NCBI RefSeq assembly: GCF_000447795.1
Contig: NZ_AUNI01000003.1
Location: 1 to 60,407, forward strand
DNA from: Bacteriovorax sp. Seq25_V
GTDB taxonomy: Bacteria > Bdellovibrionota > Bacteriovoracia > Bacteriovoracales > Bacteriovoracaceae
Reading direction: 5' to 3'
DNA length: 60,407 nt
The position numbers were made by a program, and so were the translations under genes. This document shows positions 16,090 through 25,800 of this stretch, piece by piece. The stretch's first letter is position 1. The number at the start of each line of letters is the position of its first letter. The notes under the pieces were generated by a model, which saw nothing but the letters and a program-made list of their open reading frames with translations, ran no database searches and was not told where the DNA came from.

Positions 16090-16770
16090 CTAGGCCATGA
16101 AAACCGAAATAAGATAGACGATTCCAAAGAGGATCGGCTGGTGAATGATGTAGATTTTGAACGCATGTTGTCCAAGAAAAACTAACGGCTTAGATGCGTT
16201 ATTGTAAGGGATGTAAGCCTTGTAGAAGCTAAATCCTGAACAATAAATACCAATTAGTGATACAGCGAGCCATGGAAAAATGGGAATATAATCCATTGAG
16301 GCGTGGGAAAGCTCAAAAAAAGGAATTTGTTTATTCATGACCTCAAGCGCCAAAAGAAAGATCGCAACAATAAGGCCTGTTTTCTTAAATTTTAGAAATG
16401 GGACACAGATAATGCTTAAAAAGAAGATACAATGAAGTGTTCCAAAATAAATCCAGTTCTTTGGAAAGGCAAAATACGTAAAGAGACTGATAAGTAATGC
16501 TCCAATACCAATCTTTGCCAGTCTATGGAGGTATGGCCTTAGCCTTAAGCCTTTTTTATGAGCAAGTGCAAGGGACATTCCAACACTAAAAAGAAAGAGT
16601 GTAACAATCACTCGCGGAAGAACAAACCAGAACGTGTCTTTTTGAAAGTCAATGTTAACAAATTTGAAGAGATCGAGGTCATAGAAGAGATGAAAGAAAA
16701 TCATCAAAGTTACAGCGACTCCTCTGATTATATCGAGTAATAAATATCTTTCATTTTTTGACCCAGTCAT
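16090..16770 (-). CDS. DUF1624 membrane protein (acyltransferase-like)
   Basis: The protein has 226 residues and about six to seven membrane helices. It starts R-Y-L-L-L-D-I-I-R-G-V-A-V-T-L-M-I-F-F-H-L-F-Y-D, the hallmark of DUF1624/HGSNAT-like proteins (heparan-alpha-glucosaminide N-acetyltransferase catalytic region), where the early His and Asp/Arg are conserved. F-P-W-L near 185 and Y-I-I-H-Q-P near the end also fit. The substrate is unknown. Its start lies 47 bp from the divergent acylase gene. Confidence 0.87.
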   Translation of the reverse strand: MTGSKNERYLLLDIIRGVAVTLMIFFHLFYDLDLFKFVNIDFQKDTFWFVLPRVIVTLFLFSVGMSLALAHKKGLRLRPYLHRLAKIGIGALLISLFTYFAFPKNWIYFGTLHCIFFLSIICVPFLKFKKTGLIVAIFLLALEVMNKQIPFFELSHASMDYIPIFPWLAVSLIGIYCSGFSFYKAYIPYNNASKPLVFLGQHAFKIYIIHQPILFGIVYLISVFMA

Positions 16771-16817
16771 TACTCAATTGTATACTTTCGAAAGTTATTT
16801 TTAAAGAGGTAAAAGTC

Positions 16818-19142
16818 GTGAAGAAGGTTTCAAAATATATTGCATACACAATTATCACTCTTGTTCTTGGAGTTGTTTTATTTTTTTACATTAGTTTGAA
16901 AATATCTGTCCCGGTTATGACAGGAGAGGTGCTTCTTGACGGTATTTCAAGTGATGTCAAAATTGTTCGTGACAATGAGGGAATACCTCATATCTACGCA
17001 AAGAATAAGCAAGATATGCTCTTTGCCCTCGGCTTCGTAATGGGCAGTGATAGGCTTTTTCAATACGACATGATTAGAAGAGCGGGAGCAGGTAGAACTG
17101 CTGAGATCATTGGTAGTAAAACTCTTCCTGTTGATATCCTTTTTAGGACCATCGCGAGTAACGCCAATTTTAAAGAAAAGGTAAATAATCTTCCAGAAAA
17201 TATTAAGGTTGAATTGAACTCATTTTATTCTGGTATTAATTACTATCTGAAGAATTATCCGAAACCGATTGAATATAGAATTCTAGGCGTAGACCCGGAG
17301 CCGTTCTCAATTGAGGATGCATATAGTGTTTATCTCTACCTTGCGTATAGTTTTTCACCCATGCTTAAAGATAAGCCAATGTATGATGTCATTAATAAAA
17401 CTGTGCAGGGCAGAGATCTCAATCTTCTGCATTCGAATAAGATTAAGGGTAAAACGATTACTACTGTGATAGAGGAGAAGGCATCATCTCTCGTATCATC
17501 TACTTATGCAAATCTTCTAAATATTGATCAATTACTCTCTTTCTTATCACCGATAGAAGGTTCTAATGCTTGGGTTATCTCTGGAAAGCTTACAAAGAGC
17601 GGGGCGCCGATTCTTTCCTCTGATCCCCACATCACTTTTTCTGCGCCCAACCTTTGGTATGAGGCCCATACAATAATTGAGGATGGAGAGTCATTCTATG
17701 GCCACTTCTTACCTCTCATTCCATTCCCTGCAATGGGACACAACTTTCATCATGGGTGGGGTCTAACGATGTCCTATAATGATGATATGGACTTAAACTA
17801 TGAAAATGATCAAAAATTTGAACAGAGAAAGTCACTCATTAAAGTAAGAGGTGAAGACGACTATGAATTATCTGTTGCTGTGACTAAGCATGGTCCATTG
17901 ATTAATGATATTGTTCAGAGAAAAGAATTGATCTCGATGAGCTGGGGATTATATGAGAAATCAAATAGGCCAATTCAGGCCTTCTATCACCTTGCCAATG
18001 CAAAAACGATGGAAGAGCTCAAAACGGCTGTGTCGATGGCGAAGTCACCTGGGATGAATATTCTTTATGCAGACAAAGAAGGTAATATTGGACATTTTAT
18101 ACTAGGGTCTCTTTTTAAAAGAAATGCCAATACTCCATCAACAGCTATAAAAGACGAATTTGATTTTGGTGGACTCTATGACTACGAACTTTCTCCCCAC
18201 CGCGTGAATCCAGATAATCAAATGCTAATCTCAACAAATGATAGACCGGATCATGCGAAGATTGAGGTGAGAGGAATTTGGTATCCAAAAAATCGTCATG
18301 ATACAGTAGAGCACCTTTTAAAAGAGAGAGAATCTTGGACAATGGAGATGATGGAAAAAGTTCAGACATCGTCATTGGATATTTTTGCGCTTGATATAAG
18401 AGACACAATTATTGCTGATCTCGAAAGTTCTTTAGGGCTAGACGAGTTAGAAAAATTGGCCCTTGAAGCGCTTAAGGCCTGGAATGGTGAGAGTGAAATT
18501 TCTAGTATTGGTGCTACAATTTACAATCATTTTAATTACCTGGTAATGCCAGAAATTACTGATGAAATGAATGAGAAAGAAAGATTTCAATATTGTACGA
18601 CTACTTCATCTTGGTACTTCTTACAAAGGCTTCTAAAGTCTCCTAATAACCCTTGGTGGGATATCTCGACTACGACAGAAGTTGAGAAACGAAGTGATAT
18701 AGTTTTAAAGGTATTTAAGTCAACTGTTGCGGATCTTTCACAGAAGCTTGGTGGCGATGTCAAACTTTGGAACTGGGGGCGCTTGCATACAATAGAATTT
18801 CCACATCCATTTGGAATGAATAAAGTGTTAGGAAAAGTTTTTAATATTGGCCCTTTTCCTGTTGAAGGCGCGATCAATGACATTAATCATTTTCGCAGAA
18901 AAGGATGTCAAAATGGTCACGATGTAAAATCTGGTCCTAGTACACGACGAATTGTAGATTTTGCAGATCCTAGTACAAGCCTTGGAATATTGCCGCTTGG
19001 AAACTCTGGCCATATGCTAAGTCCATTTTATGATAACCAAAGAGAGAGATTTTTAAAGGGTGAGTACCGCTTGCAGTTAATGAAGGAAGCAGATATTGAA
19101 AAAAACAAGGCCTTCGAATTACTCATTAAAAAAAATAACTAA
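16818..19142 (+). CDS. Penicillin acylase-family Ntn hydrolase
   Basis: From GTG 16818 the protein has 774 residues, with AGAGG eight bases upstream; starting earlier would run into the divergent gene. It has an N-terminal membrane anchor/signal (8-30), then I-V-R-D-N-E-G-I-P-H-I-Y and G-x-x-x-G-S-D-R-L-F-Q, the alpha-subunit signatures. Ser249 in E-G-S-N-A-W is the expected self-cleavage site and nucleophile of the beta subunit, and H-N-F-H-H-G-W-G follows. Family members hydrolyse amide bonds of beta-lactams, N-acyl homoserine lactones or lipopeptides; the substrate here cannot be deduced. The 3' end overlaps the convergent next gene by 24 bp. Confidence 0.92.
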   Translation: MKKVSKYIAYTIITLVLGVVLFFYISLKISVPVMTGEVLLDGISSDVKIVRDNEGIPHIYAKNKQDMLFALGFVMGSDRLFQYDMIRRAGAGRTAEIIGSKTLPVDILFRTIASNANFKEKVNNLPENIKVELNSFYSGINYYLKNYPKPIEYRILGVDPEPFSIEDAYSVYLYLAYSFSPMLKDKPMYDVINKTVQGRDLNLLHSNKIKGKTITTVIEEKASSLVSSTYANLLNIDQLLSFLSPIEGSNAWVISGKLTKSGAPILSSDPHITFSAPNLWYEAHTIIEDGESFYGHFLPLIPFPAMGHNFHHGWGLTMSYNDDMDLNYENDQKFEQRKSLIKVRGEDDYELSVAVTKHGPLINDIVQRKELISMSWGLYEKSNRPIQAFYHLANAKTMEELKTAVSMAKSPGMNILYADKEGNIGHFILGSLFKRNANTPSTAIKDEFDFGGLYDYELSPHRVNPDNQMLISTNDRPDHAKIEVRGIWYPKNRHDTVEHLLKERESWTMEMMEKVQTSSLDIFALDIRDTIIADLESSLGLDELEKLALEALKAWNGESEISSIGATIYNHFNYLVMPEITDEMNEKERFQYCTTTSSWYFLQRLLKSPNNPWWDISTTTEVEKRSDIVLKVFKSTVADLSQKLGGDVKLWNWGRLHTIEFPHPFGMNKVLGKVFNIGPFPVEGAINDINHFRRKGCQNGHDVKSGPSTRRIVDFADPSTSLGILPLGNSGHMLSPFYDNQRERFLKGEYRLQLMKEADIEKNKAFELLIKKNN

Positions 19143-19724
19143 AGTCGTGTGATTTGTATTCGTTATTTCAAATTTTCCATGGGCTTCATTGCTTATTCCA
19201 TGTGAAGAGAGAGGGCGAATACATTTTTTTAGAAGAGGATATTTTACCTTTCCCGAAATCGTGAGAATATTATTGTCTATTGAGAAGACACTAAATACAC
19301 CGTGATGATTTAGCTTTTCAAAGGTTTGATTAGTTATCAAAATTTGTGAGTCTACATACATTCTAAATGGATGCGGACCTTTGCTTTTTACTATTCCAAT
19401 TATTGTAAGAATATTTGCAAACTCGTGATCTTTTCTACCTCCGAGGAAGCCGTTGAGTCTTACGTTGGAATATTGATTTTCGTTTACAATTTTGAGAGCA
19501 TACTCGAGGTCACTTTCGTCCTTGTCGCGTGGAAGCTTCGTCGTCATTGAGGTTTCTGTTATATTCGAGTCATTGTCGCCAATAATATTCTTTATTTTTT
19601 TAAATGAAGAAAGTGTGTCGTAAACGCGATTAAGCCCACCATCAATAATGATAGTATCAAGCTCATAGTCAATAGGAGTATTGCTATCCATTGGACCAAT
19701 AAATTGAATAATCTTACTTGTCAT
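19119..19724 (-). CDS. Thiamine pyrophosphokinase-like protein
   Basis: The protein has 201 residues. Thiamine pyrophosphokinase transfers pyrophosphate from ATP to thiamine. The family motifs are in order: I-I-D-G-G (26-30), G-D-N-D-S (49-53, usually G-D-F-D-S), K-D-E-S-D-L-E (68-74, usually K-D-x-T-D) and G-G-R-K-D-H (95-100). The C-terminal thiamine-binding domain is more divergent, so substrate specificity is less certain. It is convergent with the acylase gene and is not near other thiamine genes. Confidence 0.82.
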   Translation of the reverse strand: MTSKIIQFIGPMDSNTPIDYELDTIIIDGGLNRVYDTLSSFKKIKNIIGDNDSNITETSMTTKLPRDKDESDLEYALKIVNENQYSNVRLNGFLGGRKDHEFANILTIIGIVKSKGPHPFRMYVDSQILITNQTFEKLNHHGVFSVFSIDNNILTISGKVKYPLLKKCIRPLSSHGISNEAHGKFEITNTNHTTLVIFFNE

Positions 19725-19787
19725 GAAATCTCATTTTCATTTCATAATGATAAGCTTATATTGTACCTCTAAATAAGGACACTGTAT

Positions 19788-20435
19788 ATGATTTCAAACG
19801 TTGCTAAAAATCTTATCGATAAATATACCAATAAAATATCTTCATCTTATGACATTCATTACACAGATGAACTCTTTCAGGGCGCCGAATTTTCGCTCAT
19901 TCTTAATGAGGACAAAATAGGGGATATCTTCTATAGGCCAGGTGAAAGCGCGGAATTAGATGCTTTAGTCTTGGCCTCTCTCGAACTTGGAAAGAAGATT
20001 GGTCCAAAATATTTTGCGATGGCGAACTTTAGGGAGATTGAAAATTTTCTTCGCGATGATGTAACTAAATTCGCATGGGAGCGTGTTCTTGCTTATAAGG
20101 AGTCTTGGGAAGCTGCACAAATCGTATTACTTCGTGGACTCATTTATTCTGTGCTACTAAAGAGTGGGCTTAATTTTGTGCAATTTCCTACAAATTATGA
20201 GGAGCGTACACAGTTAATACAAACTCAATTTGTTCATATTAATAACGTCCTTGGTTCTTTTGGTTTGGGGCACATTGATATTGTCGCTCTTGAGGATAGT
20301 AACCTATATGTTCATTATGAATTAGTCCGTGGACAACCAAATTCTAGTGATCTTTTCCTGGCCCTGTTGGATGGGGTAAGTGAGTATTTGAGTTTTTGCT
20401 ACGGGTCAAACAGTATAAAATTGGTTGCTCAATAA
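19788..20435 (+). CDS. Hypothetical cytoplasmic protein
   Basis: The protein has 215 residues with no signal peptide; AAGGA precedes ATG 19788. The sequence looks alpha/beta with an N-terminal domain (1-110) and a helical W-E-A-A-Q-I-V-L-L-R-G-L-I-Y segment. It resembles no family I can name. It precedes the cytochrome c gene by about 50 bp on the same strand and may be co-transcribed with it. Confidence 0.72.
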   Translation: MISNVAKNLIDKYTNKISSSYDIHYTDELFQGAEFSLILNEDKIGDIFYRPGESAELDALVLASLELGKKIGPKYFAMANFREIENFLRDDVTKFAWERVLAYKESWEAAQIVLLRGLIYSVLLKSGLNFVQFPTNYEERTQLIQTQFVHINNVLGSFGLGHIDIVALEDSNLYVHYELVRGQPNSSDLFLALLDGVSEYLSFCYGSNSIKLVAQ

Positions 20436-20485
20436 GTGATAAACAGTTAATATCAAGGGTAGTTATGTTTGAGGGGTTTTTAAAA

Positions 20486-20791
20486 ATGAAGAATATTTCA
20501 AAAGTTTTATTAGTAATATCAATGTTATCTGCACAGAATATTTTTGCTGCTGACGCTGCAGCTGGTAAGTCACTTTACGCAAAATGTGTTGCTTGTCACG
20601 GACAAAATGGAGAGGGAAACCCTTCTCAAAAAGCTCCACGAATCGCTGGTCAACATGACTGGTATATTTACTCATCGCTTGTTGCTTTTAAAAAAGGTGA
20701 GAGAAAGAACCCAACAATGCTTCCATTTATTAAGAATCTTTCTGATAAAGATTACCAAGACTTGGCAGCTTACGTTTCTCAAATGAAATAA
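20486..20791 (+). CDS. Class I cytochrome c, periplasmic
   Basis: From ATG 20486 the protein has 101 residues: a signal peptide (cleavage near N-I-F-A-A, about 21), haem-binding C34-V-A-C37-H38, and axial Met78 in P-T-M-L-P. It resembles a single-domain c4/c553-type electron carrier, presumably serving a terminal oxidase. GAGGGG lies nine bases upstream; ATG 20465, with its own A-G-G-G, is an alternative that adds seven residues. It would be a client of the ResB/CcsA system encoded 4 kb away. Confidence 0.92.
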   Translation: MKNISKVLLVISMLSAQNIFAADAAAGKSLYAKCVACHGQNGEGNPSQKAPRIAGQHDWYIYSSLVAFKKGERKNPTMLPFIKNLSDKDYQDLAAYVSQMK

Positions 20792-20821
20792 TATTAAGAC
20801 AACATCTTAAAAGGAAGTAAT

Positions 20822-21280
20822 ATGCAAGGGAATGCTAATCAACTTGTCTTTAATGAAGTAACTAAAGCAGACGATATTCAAAAAGTTTTTGACTACAATA
20901 TCGATGCTTTCTCGGATAGTCCTGATTTTAAATGGACTCTTGATGACATTAAAAAAGAAGTTAAAGATGGATGGCATCTTTACTCTGTTATTCTAAATGG
21001 CGAAATCATCTCAGCTGCCTTTTGTAAGCTTGAAGGTGAAGTTCTACACAGTAAGAATACTTCAATTAAAATTCAGCACCAGGGTTCTGGTTATTCACAT
21101 CGAATTATGGAATTCTTTGAGTCGAGAGCTAAAGAACTTAAGTCTTCATCGATTGTTCACTACTGTGCGATTGATAACTTTAGACAATATGCCCTTAATG
21201 AAAGCCATGGTTATGTTAAGACTTCTCGTAAACTTGGCAAGCTTGGACACACTACGGAGTGGATCAAACTACTTAAGTAA
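20822..21280 (+). CDS. GNAT-family N-acetyltransferase
   Basis: The protein has 152 residues, with AAGGAAG before ATG 20822. The acetyl-CoA loop Q-H-Q-G-S-G-Y-S-H-R-I is a standard GNAT motif A (Q/R-x-x-G-x-G/A). It is followed by a helix and the strand with H-Y-C-A-I-D-N-F-R-Q-Y-A-L-N-E-S-H-G-Y (motif B: N-x-x-A-x-x-x-Y-x-x-x-G-F/Y). It acetylates an unknown amine. It ends one base before the convergent stop of the next gene. Confidence 0.87.
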   Translation: MQGNANQLVFNEVTKADDIQKVFDYNIDAFSDSPDFKWTLDDIKKEVKDGWHLYSVILNGEIISAAFCKLEGEVLHSKNTSIKIQHQGSGYSHRIMEFFESRAKELKSSSIVHYCAIDNFRQYALNESHGYVKTSRKLGKLGHTTEWIKLLK

Positions 21281-21281
21281 G

Positions 21282-22418
21282 CTAAATCTTCTTGGCCTTA
21301 ATATATCTTTGTATTAGGGCCTCTGATACCCAATTCTTTTTCTTAGACCTTTCAATAAACTTGTCACAGTAAAGAGTAGGGTTTCCTTTCGGGAAGCTTC
21401 TCGCACCACTATAATAATCAATGCAAGCACGAGTATAGACCTCGAAGTATTCTGGAAAGTTCTTGTTGATATAGGTAATGATGACATCACTTCTTTTTTG
21501 ATCGGAGATATTAACAATGTCATCAGGTAGGGTTTGAAATGACTTTATATTTTCAAGAACTGTCTCTCTTAATTTGTGATCCTGTGATAGGCCGCTAAGC
21601 TTATTCCAGGCAAAATTAAAAACGTCACCAATTGCAGGTCCGTTAAGTAGATAAAGAGTAAGTGCTGTGGCCTCGAACTTTTCATCTGTCATTTGAAAGG
21701 CCTTGAGGTACTTATAAAGCTTTTCGCGTTCTGAATTATTCTTAGTTGTAATAGTTTCTTTTTTTAGTTCACTAGCAATTGCCTTGCGACAACTTTCATC
21801 CATGATGTGAGCAACATTCTTAAATGTTTGGTCAGTACTATCTTGCGAAGAAACTGTTTTAATGAGAAGAGCTTTGATATTTTTAAAATTCTCCATTTTA
21901 GAACAGTAAATCTTTGAACTATCGTCATTCAATATAGAGATAAGGACTTGGTCGGCAATCTCACTTGAAATTACTTGTGCTAGGTGAAAGAGTTGTTGGT
22001 CTATCTCGACAAATCTTTTGCTGCTAGACCAGTACTCTTGTAATTTCGACTGGCAATTGCTTTTTGAATCGACACAGACCTGGAAGAACCCAAGGGCATA
22101 TTTTGCAAAAATAAACTGAGCATAGTGATCTGTTTTGAGTGTTGCATTTGAGAGATAACCTAGAATCGAGTCAAAGGTTTGATTGCTAAATTCTTTTTTC
22201 TCTGTCGCTGTCTTAATAGAGAGGGCCAGCATCTCTAACGTCATTTTCTTCCAATCTTCATCTCTTTGAGTTGGCCTAATATCAAGATAATGGTCCAGAT
22301 ATTCTTGATATGATTTCTGCTTAAAAAGTACCTTAAGGTCGTCTTTTGTATAAGTCTCTCTTGCAATGGTATTTGCACATAAAGAGATGAGAAGAATTAT
22401 AGCGATTCGGTGAAGCAT
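21282..22418 (-). CDS. Hypothetical exported protein coupled to a response regulator
   Basis: From ATG 22418 the protein has 378 residues. This start lies one base past the stop of the upstream response-regulator gene and gives a good signal peptide (M-L-H-R, hydrophobic run, cleavage after N-T-I-A). The mature protein is helical, with pairs of Cys (C-V-D-S-K-S-N-C, then S-C-R-K and Y-C-D-K) that could be oxidised in the periplasm. No family recognised. Coupling to the receiver gene suggests a shared signalling role, but nothing in the sequence shows which. Confidence 0.8.
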   Translation of the reverse strand: MLHRIAIILLISLCANTIARETYTKDDLKVLFKQKSYQEYLDHYLDIRPTQRDEDWKKMTLEMLALSIKTATEKKEFSNQTFDSILGYLSNATLKTDHYAQFIFAKYALGFFQVCVDSKSNCQSKLQEYWSSSKRFVEIDQQLFHLAQVISSEIADQVLISILNDDSSKIYCSKMENFKNIKALLIKTVSSQDSTDQTFKNVAHIMDESCRKAIASELKKETITTKNNSEREKLYKYLKAFQMTDEKFEATALTLYLLNGPAIGDVFNFAWNKLSGLSQDHKLRETVLENIKSFQTLPDDIVNISDQKRSDVIITYINKNFPEYFEVYTRACIDYYSGARSFPKGNPTLYCDKFIERSKKKNWVSEALIQRYIKAKKI

Positions 22419-22419
22419 C

Positions 22420-22782
22420 TTAGTTATTACAAAGCTTTTCAATTGTTTCAATAAGATCTTTTCGTTTAAAAGGCTTAGATACCATCATGACTCTTCCATT
22501 GTACTTGGAGAGATCAATCCCATAGGCATCATCACCTGTTGCAAGAATTGCTAGGACCTCAGGACGAGTAGTTAAGACTTGTTCGATAAGTTCCTGTCCA
22601 TTTATTTCTGGCATAATATTGTCTGTGATTAAGATCGTATAATCGTGATTTGAAGAGATAAAACTTAGGGCATCATTTGGATTGAAAAAGATTTCAACAT
22701 TGTATCCTTTTGAGATAAGCGAAGTGCCAGATAGTGTTGCAATTTTCTCGTCGTCATCAACTAAAACAATGTTTGCTGCCAT
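22420..22782 (-). CDS. Single-domain response regulator
   Basis: From ATG 22782 the protein has 120 residues and is a complete receiver domain: D10-D11, phosphoacceptor D54 (T-D-N-I-M-P), T82 and K103 (S-K-P-F). An upstream extension in the same frame has no domain homology and was not used. It has no output domain, so it acts by protein contact. It is coupled to the exported protein that follows and diverges from putA with about 100 bp between starts. Confidence 0.9.
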   Translation of the reverse strand: MAANIVLVDDDEKIATLSGTSLISKGYNVEIFFNPNDALSFISSNHDYTILITDNIMPEINGQELIEQVLTTRPEVLAILATGDDAYGIDLSKYNGRVMMVSKPFKRKDLIETIEKLCNN

Positions 22783-22886
22783 GTGTAATCCGTTCGTTTT
22801 TAATTTCCAAGTAATCAATTATATGAGAAATAGTATATCGTTAAAATTTCAAAATAACAAAATCATTTCGTTTTTAGGAGCGTTGA

Positions 22887-25800
22887 ATGTCGAATATGCT
22901 TTTCGATCACCATTTACTAAATATTACTAATATAGCACTCGATTCTGGTTGGAGTTTATTCTTCTATCCTGAGTTTTCCAAAGTTATCTTAAATAAGGAT
23001 AATTCTAAATTAGTTTCAGGGTTTGAAGCAGAGTTAAGTTCTTTTTTTAAACTTCAAAAAAGTTTTAAAGCACAAGTTCATGTTAATGGTGTCCATCTTC
23101 TTGTAAGCGTTGATGCTCAGTCAAAAGAAGTTAGGCTTGGTACGGCCAGGCTAGCAAATGAAATTTTTCTTCTTGATCAAATTGAATCAAGTCTTGATAG
23201 CGAAGTGATCAACTTACGTGAATCAAATTCAGTTTACCTTGCTTTCAAAAAACACGTTGAGCTTATTAATTCAATTCCAGTTTCTTCTCATCCTGGAATA
23301 AGTAAGATCGTCGCGGCCCATGGAGATCTAACTCCACTTGAAGAGCTCGAAAGTGAAGAAGTCCTCTCTCGCGTCAAGGTAATTACGGAAAATCTACTAA
23401 AGAATGTTGAATCATATAAGCCAATTCTTTTTGAAAAAATATCAGACTTTGCCCTTTCTTTAACGGCACGTTTTGCACTTCTTAGAATTCACTTGTTAAA
23501 GTTTATTGCTATTCTTCCATCTCTTGACTATGACAAGTCTGGTGTTGAGGTGAAGAAAATTTTACTTGAGTCCCTTGAGAGGCTTTTAGTCGATAGCCGT
23601 AAGGCCCGTACTAATAACTTAAAAGGAGAAATGGCGGCACTTCCTCTGTTTTGGTACTCATTATTTTTTACTGCTTATTTCGTCGCAAAGATTTTCCCGG
23701 CAGCGCCTCTCGCAATGTTGATTAGGTTTTCAGTTCGATTTATGGCGAAACGATTCATTGCAGGAGAAACGATTGAGCTAGCGGAAAAGAACTTTGCACA
23801 GCTTTTTGCAACTGGACGAGATGTGACTCTTGATCAACTCGGTGAGCTGGTTGTTTCTGAAAAAGAAGCTGATCATTATATGAAGGAAGTTATTAAACTT
23901 GTTGAAGGTTTCTCCCTCCATATTAATAGAGGGGAGAAAAATGGAGCAGGTATCCTTAAGGCCCACGTTTCGATTAAAGTCTCTGCTCTTTGCTCTGATT
24001 TTAAGCCAGAGGCCTTTGATTACACTTATGCACTTGTGGCCCCTCGCTTAAAGGAAATTCTTCTTAAGGCGAAATTGAATGAAGTTTTTATCAATATCGA
24101 TGCTGAACATTACCATTATCGTGACATCGTTTTTAAAATTTATCGTAAGGTACTTCTTGAAACTGAAGATCTTAGATCATTTGCTCACACAGGGATCGTA
24201 GTTCAAGCATATCTTAGAGATGCAGTTTTCCATTTACGCGAAGTTATTGCTCTCGCGAAAGAACGTGGCATCACTATGCCTGTTCGCCTTGTTAAAGGTG
24301 CCTATTGGGATGCTGAAACAGTAGAGGCGACTGCTCATGGGCATAATGCACCTGAATTTTTAAATAAAGAAGAGACAGATATACACTTCAGACAAATGGT
24401 AAATGAAATTTTTAAGGCATACCCACATCTTCAAATTTGTCTTGCTAGTCATAATTTCTCTGATCACGCATTTGCTTTTGCTCTAAGAGAAGCAAAATAT
24501 CCAAATCTTCCTGCTATTGAACATCAGTGTCTTCACATGACATATGAAGCACTTTCGACAGCAATGGCAAAAATGGGGTGGGCCGTAAGAAATTATGTGC
24601 CAATTGGAAGTCTTATTGTTGGTATGGCCTATCTCGTTAGACGAATTATGGAGAACTCTTCTCAAGTTGGAGTTCTAACTATTATGCGTTCACATAAGAA
24701 GAAAGTTTCACTTCTTTCTCCTTTAACAATTTTTAAAACAAATCTTGATAATAATGCATTAGCATTTGACCAAACAATCACAAATCTTGATGGTGCATTT
24801 TTCAACACTCCTCCACTTAGAACATATCTTGATGAGGAAAGAGCAAGTATTGAAGAAGTTTTAAATGACGACTCTTTTTTAGGGACAACGTTTGAAAATG
24901 CATTCTCATGTGGAGGAGATGAAATTTCTATTTTTTCTCCTTCCGAGGAAAATAAAGTTGTTGGAAAGATTCATTTTGCCACAGTTGAAGATACCGAAAG
25001 AGCACTTAAAGTTTCTGATGAAGCTTTCTATGATGGTGCATGGTCAAACCTTGATTTCTCGTTGAAGTGCACTGTGATGACTAAGGCCGCACTTCTTATG
25101 ACAATTAGAAGAAATGAACTTTCTCGTCTTATTATGCATGAGTCAGGGAAAGCACTTTCAGAGGCACTTGCCGATGTTGATGAAGCAATTGACTTCATCA
25201 ATTTCTACATAAGAGACCAAAAGTCCATTCTTGATACTACTGAAGTTGTAGGGCGTGGTGCTGCCGCTGTTATTGCTCCATGGAATTTTCCTTTAGCAAT
25301 CCCATGTGGAATGATCGTGAGCTCACTAATTGCTGGAAATACTGTTATTTTAAAATCTGCAGAGCAAACCCCACTTATCGCACAAGTTCTTGTTGATCTT
25401 CTTCATGAAGCAGGTGTTGATAAGAGTAGCTTAATTCATCTTCCTGGTGTCGGCGAACTTGTAGGTGAGAAGCTAATTAATTCCGAGGAGATTGCTACAA
25501 TTGTTTTCACTGGATCAAAGGCCGTAGGTGTACATATTGCTAAATGTGCAGCGAAAAGACTTTATAAGAATAAGAAAACAGGTGCTACTTATCAGGTGAG
25601 AGTTATTACTGAGATGGGCGGAAAAAACGCTGTTATCGTAACTAATAATGCTGAGCTTGATGAAACCGTTAGTGGTATCCTCTATTCAGCCTTTGCCCAT
25701 GCTGGTCAGAAATGTTCTGCATGTTCGCGTGTTATCGTTCATAACAAGGTAAAAGAAAAGCTTGCAACTAGATTAAGTGAAGCGGCAATGGATCTTAAAG

